A stretch of 33,352 bases of DNA from PWVB01 sp964530185 (GTDB lineage: Bacteria; Chloroflexota; Anaerolineae; B4-G1; SLSP01). The stretch covers positions 1-33,352 of the forward strand of contig CAZHBB010000031.1 of assembly GCA_964530185.1 (NCBI GenBank). The letters are read 5' to 3'. Made by a program: the position numbers and the translations under genes. The notes beneath the pieces were generated by a model, which worked only from the letters and a program-made list of their open reading frames with translations, did not search any database and was not told where the DNA came from. This document shows positions 15,344 to 23,588 of the stretch, piece after piece (position 1 is the stretch's first letter; the number at the start of each line of letters is the position of its first letter).

Positions 15344-17124
15344 TCGGGTCAGAGATTCAGTTGGCACCGATCGGAACAGTTACCTGGATTAACGGTCCTG
15401 TCGTGCGGGCCCGAGCTACGGCTCGAGTCGGCATGAATGAGGTTGTAGAGATTGGCTCAGAGCACCTCGTGGGCGAGGTCATCGGCCTGAACCAGGAGAT
15501 CGTGACGATCCAGGTCTACGAGGAGACCTCCGGATTGCGTCCGGGTGCGCCAGTCTTCGGTACGGGGTCCCCCCTTTCCGTGGAGTTGGGGCCAGGGCTT
15601 ATGTCGAGCATCTTCGATGGTATTCAACGTCCCCTCCCTGTGATGGAGATGCGGACAGGGGCTTTCATAGGCCGTGGCATTCACCTGACGCCGTTGTATC
15701 GGCGTGCCAAATGGGCCTTTACTCCCTCTCTTGAGGCTGGCGTGTCGGTCAGCGGGGGGATCGTTCTGGGATCGGTGCCAGAGACACCGCTGGTGGAACA
15801 TCGTGTTATGGTGCCTATAGGGGTGTCTGGTCAATTGTCCTGGATTGCCCCTGCCGGGGAGTACACGCTGGAGGACGTCATCGCCCGGGTGACTGACAAT
15901 GAGGGGGAGCATCCTATCACCATGCTGCAGCGATGGCCGGTGAGACAGCCACGACCCTACAAGGTCCGGCTGCGGCCCAACGAGCTTCTGGTCACCGGTC
16001 AACGGGTGCTGGACACGTTCTTCCCTCTCAGTAAGGGGGGAACGGCAGCGGTGCCTGGTGGCTTTGGCGCTGGCAAGACCATGCTCCAGCACCAGATCGC
16101 GAAATGGAGCGATGCTGATGTGATCATCTACGTGGGGTGCGGGGAGCGGGGCAATGAGATGTCGGACGTGCTCCGGCAGTTTCCCGATCTGCGTGACCCA
16201 CGGACGGGGCGTCCATTGATGGAGCGGACGATCCTCATCGCTAACACTTCGAACATGCCGGTTGCGGCCCGCGAGGCCAGCATCTACACAGGAGTGACGC
16301 TGGCGGAATACTATCGCGATATGGGCTATGACGTGGCCATGATGGCGGACTCGACCTCACGCTGGGCGGAGGCGCTGCGTGAGATATCTGGCCGCCTGGA
16401 GGAGATGCCCGCCGAAGAAGGGTTTCCGGCCTATCTTCCGGCTCGGTTGGCTGACTTCTATGAGAGAGCCGGGCGTGTCACCACGCTGAACGGGGACATG
16501 GGTTCGGTGAGCCTGATCGGGGCTGTAAGCCCTCCCGGTGGGGATTTCTCGGAACCAGTGACACAGCACACTCGCCGGTTTGTGCGCTGTCTATGGGCGC
16601 TGGACAAGCAACTTGCCTCTCAGCGACACTTCCCCGCTGTGAATTGGCTGCGCAGCTACAGCCAATATGTGGATGAGATGAGAGGATGGTGGGTCGAGCG
16701 AGGCTATGGGGAATGGTACACCTTGCGAGAGCGAGCCTTGGAGATCCTCCAACGGGAGAACCATCTGCAGCAGATCGCTCAGTTGATCGGCGCCGATGCA
16801 TTGCCCGATGAGCAGCGTTTGATTCTGGAAACTGCGCGTTTACTGCGTGAGGGGTTTCTGCAGCAGGATGCCCTAGACCCTGTGGATACATATACCAGCG
16901 TGGAGAAGCAAGTGAAGATCCTCGACTTGATCCTGGCCTTCCATGAGCATGCGGTGCGCCTGGTGAGCAAGGGATGTCCTATGATGTTGATCCGCAGGCT
17001 CCCTGTTTTGGGACAGTTGGTGCGAGCCAAACTCACTGTACGCGATGAGGATTTGGGAGCCCTTGACCAGATCGCCAAAACGCTGGATGACCAGGTGAGT
17101 GAACTCGAACGGAGCTACTCATGA
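15340..17124 (+). CDS. atpA: V/A-type ATP synthase catalytic subunit A
   Basis: This 594-residue protein is the catalytic, nucleotide-hydrolysing subunit of the V/A-type head. It has the N-terminal beta barrel, the inserted non-homologous bulge region expected of A subunits, the P-loop PGGFGAGKT at about 239-247, the catalytic Glu in VGCGERGNEMSDVL (about 269), and ADSTSRWAEALREISGRLEEMP at about 336-357. The P-loop is unusual: many bacterial and archaeal A subunits have GPFGSGKT, with Pro and Ser where this one has Gly and Ala. All catalytic residues remain, so activity is expected. It overlaps E upstream and B downstream by 4 nt. Confidence 0.97.
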   Translation: MIGSEIQLAPIGTVTWINGPVVRARATARVGMNEVVEIGSEHLVGEVIGLNQEIVTIQVYEETSGLRPGAPVFGTGSPLSVELGPGLMSSIFDGIQRPLPVMEMRTGAFIGRGIHLTPLYRRAKWAFTPSLEAGVSVSGGIVLGSVPETPLVEHRVMVPIGVSGQLSWIAPAGEYTLEDVIARVTDNEGEHPITMLQRWPVRQPRPYKVRLRPNELLVTGQRVLDTFFPLSKGGTAAVPGGFGAGKTMLQHQIAKWSDADVIIYVGCGERGNEMSDVLRQFPDLRDPRTGRPLMERTILIANTSNMPVAAREASIYTGVTLAEYYRDMGYDVAMMADSTSRWAEALREISGRLEEMPAEEGFPAYLPARLADFYERAGRVTTLNGDMGSVSLIGAVSPPGGDFSEPVTQHTRRFVRCLWALDKQLASQRHFPAVNWLRSYSQYVDEMRGWWVERGYGEWYTLRERALEILQRENHLQQIAQLIGADALPDEQRLILETARLLREGFLQQDALDPVDTYTSVEKQVKILDLILAFHEHAVRLVSKGCPMMLIRRLPVLGQLVRAKLTVRDEDLGALDQIAKTLDDQVSELERSYS

Positions 17125-18554
17125 GTGACGACATGCTTACGACTGAAACTGAAGGGCAGGAGGTTGTAGGGATTGCCCGGGTCGAGGGGCCGATCATCGT
17201 GGTCGAAGGGGTAGCAGGCGTCGGTTTCGATGAGGTCGTGGAGGTGGTGGACGGACAAGGTCGTATCCGTCGGGGACGGGTTCTGGAGGTTGGGGAGGAT
17301 TTCGCAGTCATCGAAGTCTTCGCGGGCACGACGGGCCTATCCATCTCTGACACCCACGTGAGGTTCGCCGGGCATTCGCTGCGCATCCCTGTGGCCGAGG
17401 AGATGTTGGGGCGGGTCTTTAATGGCTTGGGCGATCCAATTGATGGGCTGCCACAACCATTGCCGGAGGATTGGCGGGACGTGAACGGTGTCCCCATCAA
17501 CCCGACGGCACGTCTGTACCCCGAGGAGGCTATCATCACGGGCATTTCTGCCATCGATGGTATGAATACCCTGGTCTTAGGGCAGAAGCTGCCCATCTTC
17601 TCGGGCAGCGGTTTGCCTCACGACCAGATCGCTGCGCAGATTGTGCGTCAGTCGCACCTGTTAAAGGAATCTGAAAGCGCGCAGTCCTTCGCGATCATCT
17701 TTGGAGCGCTGGGAGTCAACCACGATGTGGCGGATTTCTTCCACGAGGTGTTTGTCAGTACAGGAGCACTTAACCGAGTGGCGATGTTCCTCAACCTCGC
17801 TGATGACCCCGCAGTCGAGCGCGTCGTCACACCACGGGTGGCGTTGACGCTGGCGGAGTTCCTGGCGTTTGATCGTGGACATCACGTGTTGGTGATCCTC
17901 ACGGACATGACGAATTACTGTGAAGCGTTACGCCAGGTGTCGAGCGCCCGTGGGGAGATTCCCAGCCGAAAGGGGTATCCAGGCTATCTGTACAGTGACT
18001 TGGCCTCGCTCTATGAGCGAACAGGTCGTCTGAAGGATCACGAAGGGAGCATCACGCAGTTGCCGATCCTCACCATGCCCAATGATGACATCACGCATCC
18101 GGTCCCGGATCTGACTGGCTACATCACCGAAGGACAGATCGTCCTGAGTCGAGAGCTGTTCCAGCAGGGTATCTACCCGCCTGTCAATGTGTTGCCTTCG
18201 CTTTCTCGGCTGATGAAGGACGGCATTGGTGAGGGGTACACCCGCTCGGACCACCCACATCTGGCCTCTCAGCTCTATGCGGCTTACGCGTCAGCACAGA
18301 ACGCCCGGGCTTTGGCTTCGGTCATTGGCGAGGAGGAGCTGAGCCCGGTTGACCAGGCCTATCTGAAGTTTGGCGAAGCCTTCGAGCGGCGCTTCATCGC
18401 TCAGGGTGCTGAAGAGAGGCGTTCGATCGATGATACGCTTGACATTGGTTGGGAGGTGGTCTCGCTGCTACCACGGAGTGAACTGACCCGTGTGAGGGAT
18501 GAGGAGATCGAGAAGTATTATCATTCGACATCGGGGAGGACCAGGAGTCAGTGA
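17121..18554 (+). CDS. atpB: V/A-type ATP synthase regulatory subunit B
   Basis: At 477 aa this is the non-catalytic B subunit that alternates with A in the head. It lacks a P-loop Lys, as expected: the equivalent segment is IFSGSGLPHDQIAAQI at about 159-174. Family blocks include LGRVFNGLGDPIDGLP, FDRGHHVLVILTDMTNYCEALRQVSSARGEIPSRKGYPGYLYSDLASLYERTGR (a long conserved stretch with the Arg finger region, summarised here from about 257-308) and TMPNDDITHPVPDLTGYITEGQI. The ATG overlaps the A stop (ATGA) and its stop overlaps the D start (GTGA). Nothing odd is seen. Confidence 0.97.
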   Translation: MSDDMLTTETEGQEVVGIARVEGPIIVVEGVAGVGFDEVVEVVDGQGRIRRGRVLEVGEDFAVIEVFAGTTGLSISDTHVRFAGHSLRIPVAEEMLGRVFNGLGDPIDGLPQPLPEDWRDVNGVPINPTARLYPEEAIITGISAIDGMNTLVLGQKLPIFSGSGLPHDQIAAQIVRQSHLLKESESAQSFAIIFGALGVNHDVADFFHEVFVSTGALNRVAMFLNLADDPAVERVVTPRVALTLAEFLAFDRGHHVLVILTDMTNYCEALRQVSSARGEIPSRKGYPGYLYSDLASLYERTGRLKDHEGSITQLPILTMPNDDITHPVPDLTGYITEGQIVLSRELFQQGIYPPVNVLPSLSRLMKDGIGEGYTRSDHPHLASQLYAAYASAQNARALASVIGEEELSPVDQAYLKFGEAFERRFIAQGAEERRSIDDTLDIGWEVVSLLPRSELTRVRDEEIEKYYHSTSGRTRSQ

Positions 18555-19198
18555 ATCTGCAGCAGATCGCGCCGACTCGTAGTAACCTGATGGCGGTGCG
18601 AAGAGCGTTGGCTTTTGCACGAGAGGGCCATGATATCCTGGATCGCAAGCGGGAGGTGTTGATCACAGAACTGCTTCGTGTCTCACACGAGGCGACTGAG
18701 CTGCAGGCTCGCGTGTGGCCGATGCTCGCTGAGGCCTATCAGGCGCTGCAAGTCGCTCAGCTTGAGTTGGGGCGCGAACATCTTGAGTGGGCCGCGCTGT
18801 CTGTGAACAAAACGATCGAGGTGGATGTCACGCTTCATAGTATTATGGGAGTGGTGGTACCCTCCATCACAGCTCAAGGGGCCCCTCCCGATCTGTCCTA
18901 CAGCCTAGGCAATACGACTGTAGCGTTGGATGATGCCGCCCGGCGGTTTCGTGAGGTGTTGGTGGAGATACCCCGGCTGGCCGAACTCCTGACGACGACT
19001 TGGCGGCTGGCGCGTGATCTACAGACCACACAGCGGCGAGTCAACGCGCTGGAGCACATCCTCATCCCGGCGTACGAGGAGGCCGTGCGGACGATTGAGA
19101 GTGCGCTTGAGGAGCGAGAGCGCGAGGACCTGTTCCGCATGAAACGGGTGAAGGCTCTCCGTTCTGATGGAGAGCGAGGGACTGCCGCCGGAGCCTGA
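18551..19198 (+). CDS. atpD: V/A-type ATP synthase subunit D (central rotor)
   Basis: Subunit D is the rotor shaft that turns inside the A3B3 head. The 215-residue protein opens with the diagnostic APTRSNLMAVRRALAFAREGHDILDRKRE segment, and two long antiparallel helices dominate both ends, the second containing RRVNALEHILIPAYEEAVRTIESALEEREREDLFRMKRVK. The start is GTG at 18551-18553, overlapping the B stop by 4 nt. It ends the ATPase operon; no H- or J-type extra gene follows. No clear terminator hairpin is seen in the 63 nt before the stress-protein gene, so readthrough is possible. Confidence 0.95.
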   Translation: MNLQQIAPTRSNLMAVRRALAFAREGHDILDRKREVLITELLRVSHEATELQARVWPMLAEAYQALQVAQLELGREHLEWAALSVNKTIEVDVTLHSIMGVVVPSITAQGAPPDLSYSLGNTTVALDDAARRFREVLVEIPRLAELLTTTWRLARDLQTTQRRVNALEHILIPAYEEAVRTIESALEEREREDLFRMKRVKALRSDGERGTAAGA

Positions 19199-19261
19199 CG
19201 TAGGGCTGGGAGTGGATGGCACTCTGTTCATAAACGGCTGTTGTTGTGCCAGGAGGGATTC

Positions 19262-19765
19262 ATGGAAGTGCCGGTCGAGTCTCGACACGATGGGGAGAGG
19301 TTAAGCCCTTTCTCGTGCATTCTTGTGGCGGTTGACGGTTCGAACGCGTCGCTGGAGGCTGCGCAGGTGGCGGTGCGGATGGCGTCGTTGCATCAGTTGC
19401 CTGTGGTAGCTCTTTACGTTGTGGATGATCGGACGGTCAACGAGGTGGCGAGTATCTCTCAGGGAGCGCCAGAGGTGATACGTCGCAACCTGGAAGAACA
19501 GGGGTGGCGTTGTCTGGAGTTGGTCGCGCGTCTGGCGCAGAACTATGGAGTGGAACCCACGCGTTTGGTGCGCTACGGAGTGCCCCATATCCAGATTGCG
19601 AGCGTCGCCCGCGAGTATGGAGTAGATCTCATCGTGATTGGTAAGGCCAGTCAGGGAGGGGCACGTCGCTCTCAGGTGGGCAGGGTCACGGAGCGTGTGA
19701 TTGAGTACGTGCCATGTGCAGTACTCGTGGTGAACGTGCCGGAGACCAACGACTGGTGCAGATGA
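19262..19765 (+). CDS. universal stress protein (UspA) family
   Basis: The 167-residue protein fits the UspA fold. The first strand SCILVAVDGSNASLEAAQVAVRMA contains the nucleotide-contacting Asp, and the C-terminal LIVIGKASQGGARRSQVGRVTERVIEYVPCAVLVV segment resembles the ATP-binding G-x2-G-x9-G-(S/T) loop, with Arg-Val in place of the usual Ser at the end. That change makes ATP binding uncertain. The start is ATG at 19262-19264, 5 nt after AGGAGG, rather than the in-frame ATG at 19241. It stands alone between the ATPase operon and the purine genes, on the same strand, 63 nt after subunit D. Its role in relation to the ATPase is unknown. Confidence 0.88.
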   Translation: MEVPVESRHDGERLSPFSCILVAVDGSNASLEAAQVAVRMASLHQLPVVALYVVDDRTVNEVASISQGAPEVIRRNLEEQGWRCLELVARLAQNYGVEPTRLVRYGVPHIQIASVAREYGVDLIVIGKASQGGARRSQVGRVTERVIEYVPCAVLVVNVPETNDWCR

Positions 19766-19837
19766 GAGAGGTCAGTCCCCTCCTGGCCCCTGGTGTAGGC
19801 CCCATTCGTCGAAATCCGCTACATAGGTGGAACTAAG

Positions 19838-20518
19838 ATGGTCAACATTGTAAACCAGGTCGATGATTGTGTGCGTATCGAGCGTGTTCTTGTTAGCGTG
19901 TCCGATAAGCGGGGATTAGAGGAGTTGATCCCTGGTTTGCTTGGGATCAATCCGGCTGTGCAGTTCTTTTCCACGGGGGGCACGTATCGTGCTATAGTGC
20001 AGATCCTCGGTGAGACCGAAGCGAGCAGCCACGTGACCCAAATTTCGGACTATACGGGGCAGCCCGAGACACAGGGGGGCTTGGTCAAGACCCTTGATTT
20101 CAAGATCTATCTAGGGTTACTCACCGAGACATATAACAAAGCGCATCAGGCTGACATGGCGCGCACGGGGGCAATCCCGTTGGACATGGTTGTCGTGAAC
20201 CTCTATCCGTTTGAGGCTACCATCGCGCGCCAGGGAGTGACGGTCGAGGAAGCCCGGGCCCATATTGACATCGGAGGGCCCTGTATGCTCCGGGCTGCCG
20301 CCAAGAACTATCTGCGGGTGGTGCCAGTTGTAGACCCGGATGATTATGCTGAGCTCCTGCGTCAGCTAGAGGCCGGGAATGGCGCACTCGATCTGGCGAC
20401 TCGTTTCGCGTATGCGTGCAAGGCCTTCGCGCACACGGCGGCTTACGATGCGGCGATCGCAGCCTATCTGGGGGAGCAGGACCCGAACGTTGTCGCAGAG
20501 CTCTATACATTGCACTAG
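19838..20518 (+). CDS. stand-alone IMP cyclohydrolase (PurH N-terminal domain, MGS-like)
   Basis: This 226-residue protein corresponds only to the N-terminal, methylglyoxal-synthase-like domain of bifunctional PurH, which closes FAICAR to IMP. The conserved opening VLVSVSDKRGLEEL, the FFSTGGTYRAI phosphate loop, VKTLDFKIYLGLL, MVVVNLYPFE and HIDIGGPCMLRAAAKNYLRVVPVVDPDDYAELL blocks are all present. It ends where fused PurH would continue into the transformylase domain, and that domain is encoded by the next gene, 64 nt downstream. The ATG start has an AGGTGG element upstream. The gene is complete, not a truncation, because the sister domain also has its own start and ribosome site. Confidence 0.9.
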   Translation: MVNIVNQVDDCVRIERVLVSVSDKRGLEELIPGLLGINPAVQFFSTGGTYRAIVQILGETEASSHVTQISDYTGQPETQGGLVKTLDFKIYLGLLTETYNKAHQADMARTGAIPLDMVVVNLYPFEATIARQGVTVEEARAHIDIGGPCMLRAAAKNYLRVVPVVDPDDYAELLRQLEAGNGALDLATRFAYACKAFAHTAAYDAAIAAYLGEQDPNVVAELYTLH

Positions 20519-20582
20519 CCATTGCCAAGGGCTTGGGGGAGCCCTGAGGCTGAATCTTCTAAGGGGGAGGAGCAAGATAACC

Positions 20583-21830
20583 ATGACACAGGATCTCAAG
20601 AAAGCTTACCGTACGATTGTGATGGACCACTTTCCACCACGGATGGAGATCACTTTTGTTTTCGACGACCAGCGCACAACCCTGATCTACGAGAAGGTGA
20701 CATGGGAGGTCAATGGCGAGCGGCGGGGGCTGCGCTATGGTGAGAACCCAGGTCAGGAGGCAGCGCTTTACCGGCTCATCAATGGCAACCTGACACTGGG
20801 CGATGTCACTACCGTCGCTCCTGGGCGCTACTTGGTCTCGGATGCGGAGTTACTCCAGTTTGGCAAGCATCCGGGCAAGATCAATCTCACCGATGTCGAC
20901 AATGCATTGAACATCTTGCGTTATCTGCCCGATCGTCCGGCGGCCGCGATTATGAAGCACAACAATCCCGCGGGTGTTGCGATGGCCGAGACGCTGGTTG
21001 AGGCCTATGAGCGAGCAGATCTCGCTGATCATATCGCTGCCTTCGGTGGGTGTGTCGCCCTGAACCGCCCTGTGGACAGGGCCACCGCCGAAGCCATCGC
21101 CAGTCGCTATGCTGAAGTGGTAGTGGCACCTGAGTACGAAGAGGGGAGCATAAGTGTCCTTAGTCGGCGCAAGAACTTGCGGATTATGCGCATCCGGGCG
21201 ATGGAGCGTCTGCAGTCCTTCGCAGCAGAGCGCTTTGTCGACTTCAAGAGTCTCATTGACGGAGGCGTGATCACACAGGTCTCCTTCATGCCTGTCACGC
21301 GGGGGGCAGAGGATCTGATGTTGGCTGAGACCACTCGAAAGGGTGTGACCTACCGTGTCCAGAGAGAGCCCACGGCCCAGGAGATTGAGGACATGCTGTT
21401 CGGATGGTGGGTCGAGGCTGGCGTCACCAGTAACTCGGTGCTATATGCCAAGGATGGCGTGACCGTGGGTATCGGTGCTGGGGAACAGGACCGAGTGGGT
21501 GTAGCGGTGATTGCTCGCGACAAAGCCTATCGCAACATGGCTGAGCGACTGGCCTATACTCGTTACAACGGCTCATATCGTTTCCTGGATCCCGAGCGAC
21601 AGGCCGAGATCGACGCTGAAGTAACCGATGCACACGGGGGGCTTAAGGGCGCTGTGATGGTCTCCGATGCTTTTTTCCCGTTCCGTGACGGTGTAGACGT
21701 GGGGCTGCAGGAAGGTGTCACGGCGGTGATCCAGCCCGGTGGCTCCCTCCGCGACTATGAGGTGATTGAGGCGGTCAACGAAGCTGGCGCCACCATGGTC
21801 TTTACAGGGCAGCGTAGCTTCAAGCACTAA
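20583..21830 (+). CDS. stand-alone AICAR formyltransferase (PurH C-terminal domain)
   Basis: This is the transformylase half of PurH, which transfers a formyl group from 10-formyl-tetrahydrofolate to AICAR. Its family blocks are RYGENPGQ at about 51-58, KHNNPAG at about 125-131 (the catalytic Lys-His pair, with Ala in place of the usual Cys) and AFGG at about 153-156; a C-terminal VMVSDAFFPFRDGVD and AVIQPGGSLRD block follows. The start is ATG at 20583-20585 after an AGGAG element, giving 415 aa; the longer open frame overlaps the cyclohydrolase gene and is rejected. The first 40 residues are extra to the fused enzyme's domain start. Separate cyclohydrolase and formyltransferase genes are known from some archaea and bacteria. 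Confidence 0.9.
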   Translation: MTQDLKKAYRTIVMDHFPPRMEITFVFDDQRTTLIYEKVTWEVNGERRGLRYGENPGQEAALYRLINGNLTLGDVTTVAPGRYLVSDAELLQFGKHPGKINLTDVDNALNILRYLPDRPAAAIMKHNNPAGVAMAETLVEAYERADLADHIAAFGGCVALNRPVDRATAEAIASRYAEVVVAPEYEEGSISVLSRRKNLRIMRIRAMERLQSFAAERFVDFKSLIDGGVITQVSFMPVTRGAEDLMLAETTRKGVTYRVQREPTAQEIEDMLFGWWVEAGVTSNSVLYAKDGVTVGIGAGEQDRVGVAVIARDKAYRNMAERLAYTRYNGSYRFLDPERQAEIDAEVTDAHGGLKGAVMVSDAFFPFRDGVDVGLQEGVTAVIQPGGSLRDYEVIEAVNEAGATMVFTGQRSFKH

Positions 21831-21857
21831 GCGCGTGAATGGTTTGGGGCTTTTCAG

Positions 21858-21893
21858 CAGAGAGGTGCACATATGTATGTGTGCACCTCTCTG
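21858..21893. terminator. hairpin between convergent genes, likely bidirectional terminator
   Basis: A perfect 14-bp stem (CAGAGAGGTGCACA, 21858-21871, pairing with 21880-21893) encloses an 8-nt loop, lying between the ends of the AICAR formyltransferase (plus) and the sulfatase (minus). No T-run follows on either strand, so termination is inferred from stem strength and location. Confidence 0.55.
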
Positions 21894-21914
21894 TCATAGT
21901 CCGTCCTTCGAGAC

Positions 21915-23321
21915 TCAATCCTCCTGACCAAACCCGGCCCAGAAGTCAGCGCCCTGGCCGGGCTGGCGGTCATCGAGCACTTGGCGCCACTCCAGCATTG
22001 ATGCGCGCAGCTCCTCCACTTTCGAACGGTACGTGGGGTCTGATGCCAGGTTGTGGAGTTCCCACGGATCCTCCTGTAGGTCGAAGAGCTGGGTGTGACG
22101 TGTGCCCCTGACAACGTACTCAATCAGCTTGTAGCGCTCGTCCTGCACCGCACGCTGGTATCCACGGTACGCGAAGTACAAGGTCTCGCGGACAGTCCTC
22201 CCACTGAACGCTGGCGTCAGGCTGTGCCCCTCAACTGTTGCGGGTATGGGTAACCCCACCAACTCACAAAGGGTGGGGTAGATGTCGAGGAGATAGGCAT
22301 ATGAGTCGGTTACCACCCCCTGTGGGATGCCGGGGCCGCTCATCACAAGAGGAACATGCAGACTGTGGTCGTACATGTTCTGTTTGCCCATCAGGCCGTG
22401 CCTTCCGATCGCTAGTCCGTTGTCTCCAGCAAGTACGATGATTGTGTCCTCGGTGAGACCTCTGCGGTCTAGCGCATCCAGAATCCGTCCGATTTGGGCA
22501 TCCAGGTGGGAGATCATAGCATAGTATTCAGCATTGTGGCGCCGAATCTCATCGGGGGTTCTGGGGAAACCAGCGAGTTGTTCGTCGCGCACCCAAAGTT
22601 CGCCGTTGTCGAACGGATGTTGCGGCATGAAATTCGGAGGCAGTGTGATGGCCTGAGGATCGTACATGTCGAGGAATTCTTTGGGCATGGTCCGAGGGTC
22701 ATGTGGTGCCATGAACGACACATAGGCGAAGAAGGGATCACGACCATTGTAGGATTCCAGGAACTCGATCACGGCGTCGCTGAAGAGCTCGCTGGAGTGT
22801 TTTCCAGGTTTGATGTGGTCAACGTGCCGGTAAGTGACCTGATTGGAGCTGAAGGGCGTGCGCACAAAGGGCCGGGCGTTGTCATAGCGCCCTGTGGGAT
22901 CGAAATCACAGGCAGGGACATTCCAGTGGTCGTCCATGCCGCCGAAGAAGATCTCGGCGCCACAGGTGAAGCTACGGGCGTACGAGCTGGGGCTATTGTG
23001 CCACTTGCCCGTACCAAAGGTGGTGTAACCGGCTTGCTGCAGGGCCTCTCCAAGAAGCACATGTTCCTCTGGGATGGTCTGGCCCTGACGGTCGAGGTGA
23101 TAGAGTGTACGTCCTGTCATAAGCATGGCTCGGCTCGGCATGCATACGGCTCCGCATGATCCGCCCATGATATAGGCATTGCGGAAGGCCGTACCAGCTT
23201 GGACGAGGCGGTCCATGTTGGGTGTCGCAATCTGAGAATAACCAAGTGCGTTGATTGTGTCGAATCGTTGGTCGTCGGTAAACAGAAACAGTATATTCGG
23301 TTTTTTGCTCTTCTGCGGCAT
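21915..23321 (-). CDS. sulfatase (arylsulfatase family, Cys type)
   Basis: This 468-residue protein is a type I sulfatase that hydrolyses sulfate esters after conversion of a Cys to formylglycine. The metal-binding start NILFLFTDDQR (Asp16, Asp17) and the formylglycine motif CMPSR followed by AMLMTGR (Cys60) are intact. VLAGDNGLAIGRHGLMGK supplies the later metal Asp-Asn. No Sec or Tat signal peptide is visible, so a cytoplasmic enzyme is suggested. The ATG start has AAGGAGG 10 nt upstream. No formylglycine-generating enzyme or maturase is in the window, so maturation must come from elsewhere. The substrate, possibly a sulfated sugar or alkyl sulfate, is unknown. It is transcribed alone towards the purine genes. 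Confidence 0.93.
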   Translation of the reverse strand: MPQKSKKPNILFLFTDDQRFDTINALGYSQIATPNMDRLVQAGTAFRNAYIMGGSCGAVCMPSRAMLMTGRTLYHLDRQGQTIPEEHVLLGEALQQAGYTTFGTGKWHNSPSSYARSFTCGAEIFFGGMDDHWNVPACDFDPTGRYDNARPFVRTPFSSNQVTYRHVDHIKPGKHSSELFSDAVIEFLESYNGRDPFFAYVSFMAPHDPRTMPKEFLDMYDPQAITLPPNFMPQHPFDNGELWVRDEQLAGFPRTPDEIRRHNAEYYAMISHLDAQIGRILDALDRRGLTEDTIIVLAGDNGLAIGRHGLMGKQNMYDHSLHVPLVMSGPGIPQGVVTDSYAYLLDIYPTLCELVGLPIPATVEGHSLTPAFSGRTVRETLYFAYRGYQRAVQDERYKLIEYVVRGTRHTQLFDLQEDPWELHNLASDPTYRSKVEELRASMLEWRQVLDDRQPGQGADFWAGFGQED

Positions 23322-23588
23322 TATGGACTGTCCTCCTTGAGAGGTCTGGGTGTTGGCTTGCTTAGGCGAGACAACGAACGCGGGTGTGCCCCCTTACGGC
23401 GGGATACATCGCTGGGCCATCGCCGACGACACGAACGTTCGATCAGTCGTCGGAATGACACAGGGCTGCTGCCCTGACCACCACTCGCTCACATGGGATC
23501 GCGTAGCAGGACGATGTGGGCTTGTGGTCATGTACGAGCAGGCGAGGTAGACGACCATACCATCTACTCGAATGCACAGCCCCGCAGG
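23322..23588. other. non-coding stretch upstream of the sulfatase with nested palindromes
   Basis: No convincing gene is seen in these 267 nt between two minus-strand genes. The stretch holds several self-complementary pieces: an 8-bp stem CCGACGAC / GTCGTCGG, a perfect palindrome CGAACGTTCG in its loop, and a small CAGGGC / GCCCTG hairpin at 23461-23476. The minus-strand sequence TGTCATTCCGACG resembles the start of dispersed repeats I recall from several bacterial genomes. The sulfatase promoter must lie here, but I cannot place it. Confidence 0.4.
23423..23453. repeat. 8-bp inverted repeat enclosing a 10-bp palindrome
   Basis: CCGACGAC at 23423-23430 pairs exactly with GTCGTCGG at 23446-23453, leaving a 15-nt loop that contains the perfect palindrome CGAACGTTCG at 23432-23441. 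It could be an operator, a folded RNA element or a repeat remnant. Confidence 0.45.

Noticed and set aside
22494..23159. 221-residue open frame on the plus strand
   Set aside because: It lies wholly opposite the sulfatase, which has strong family motifs; the plus-strand protein has none.
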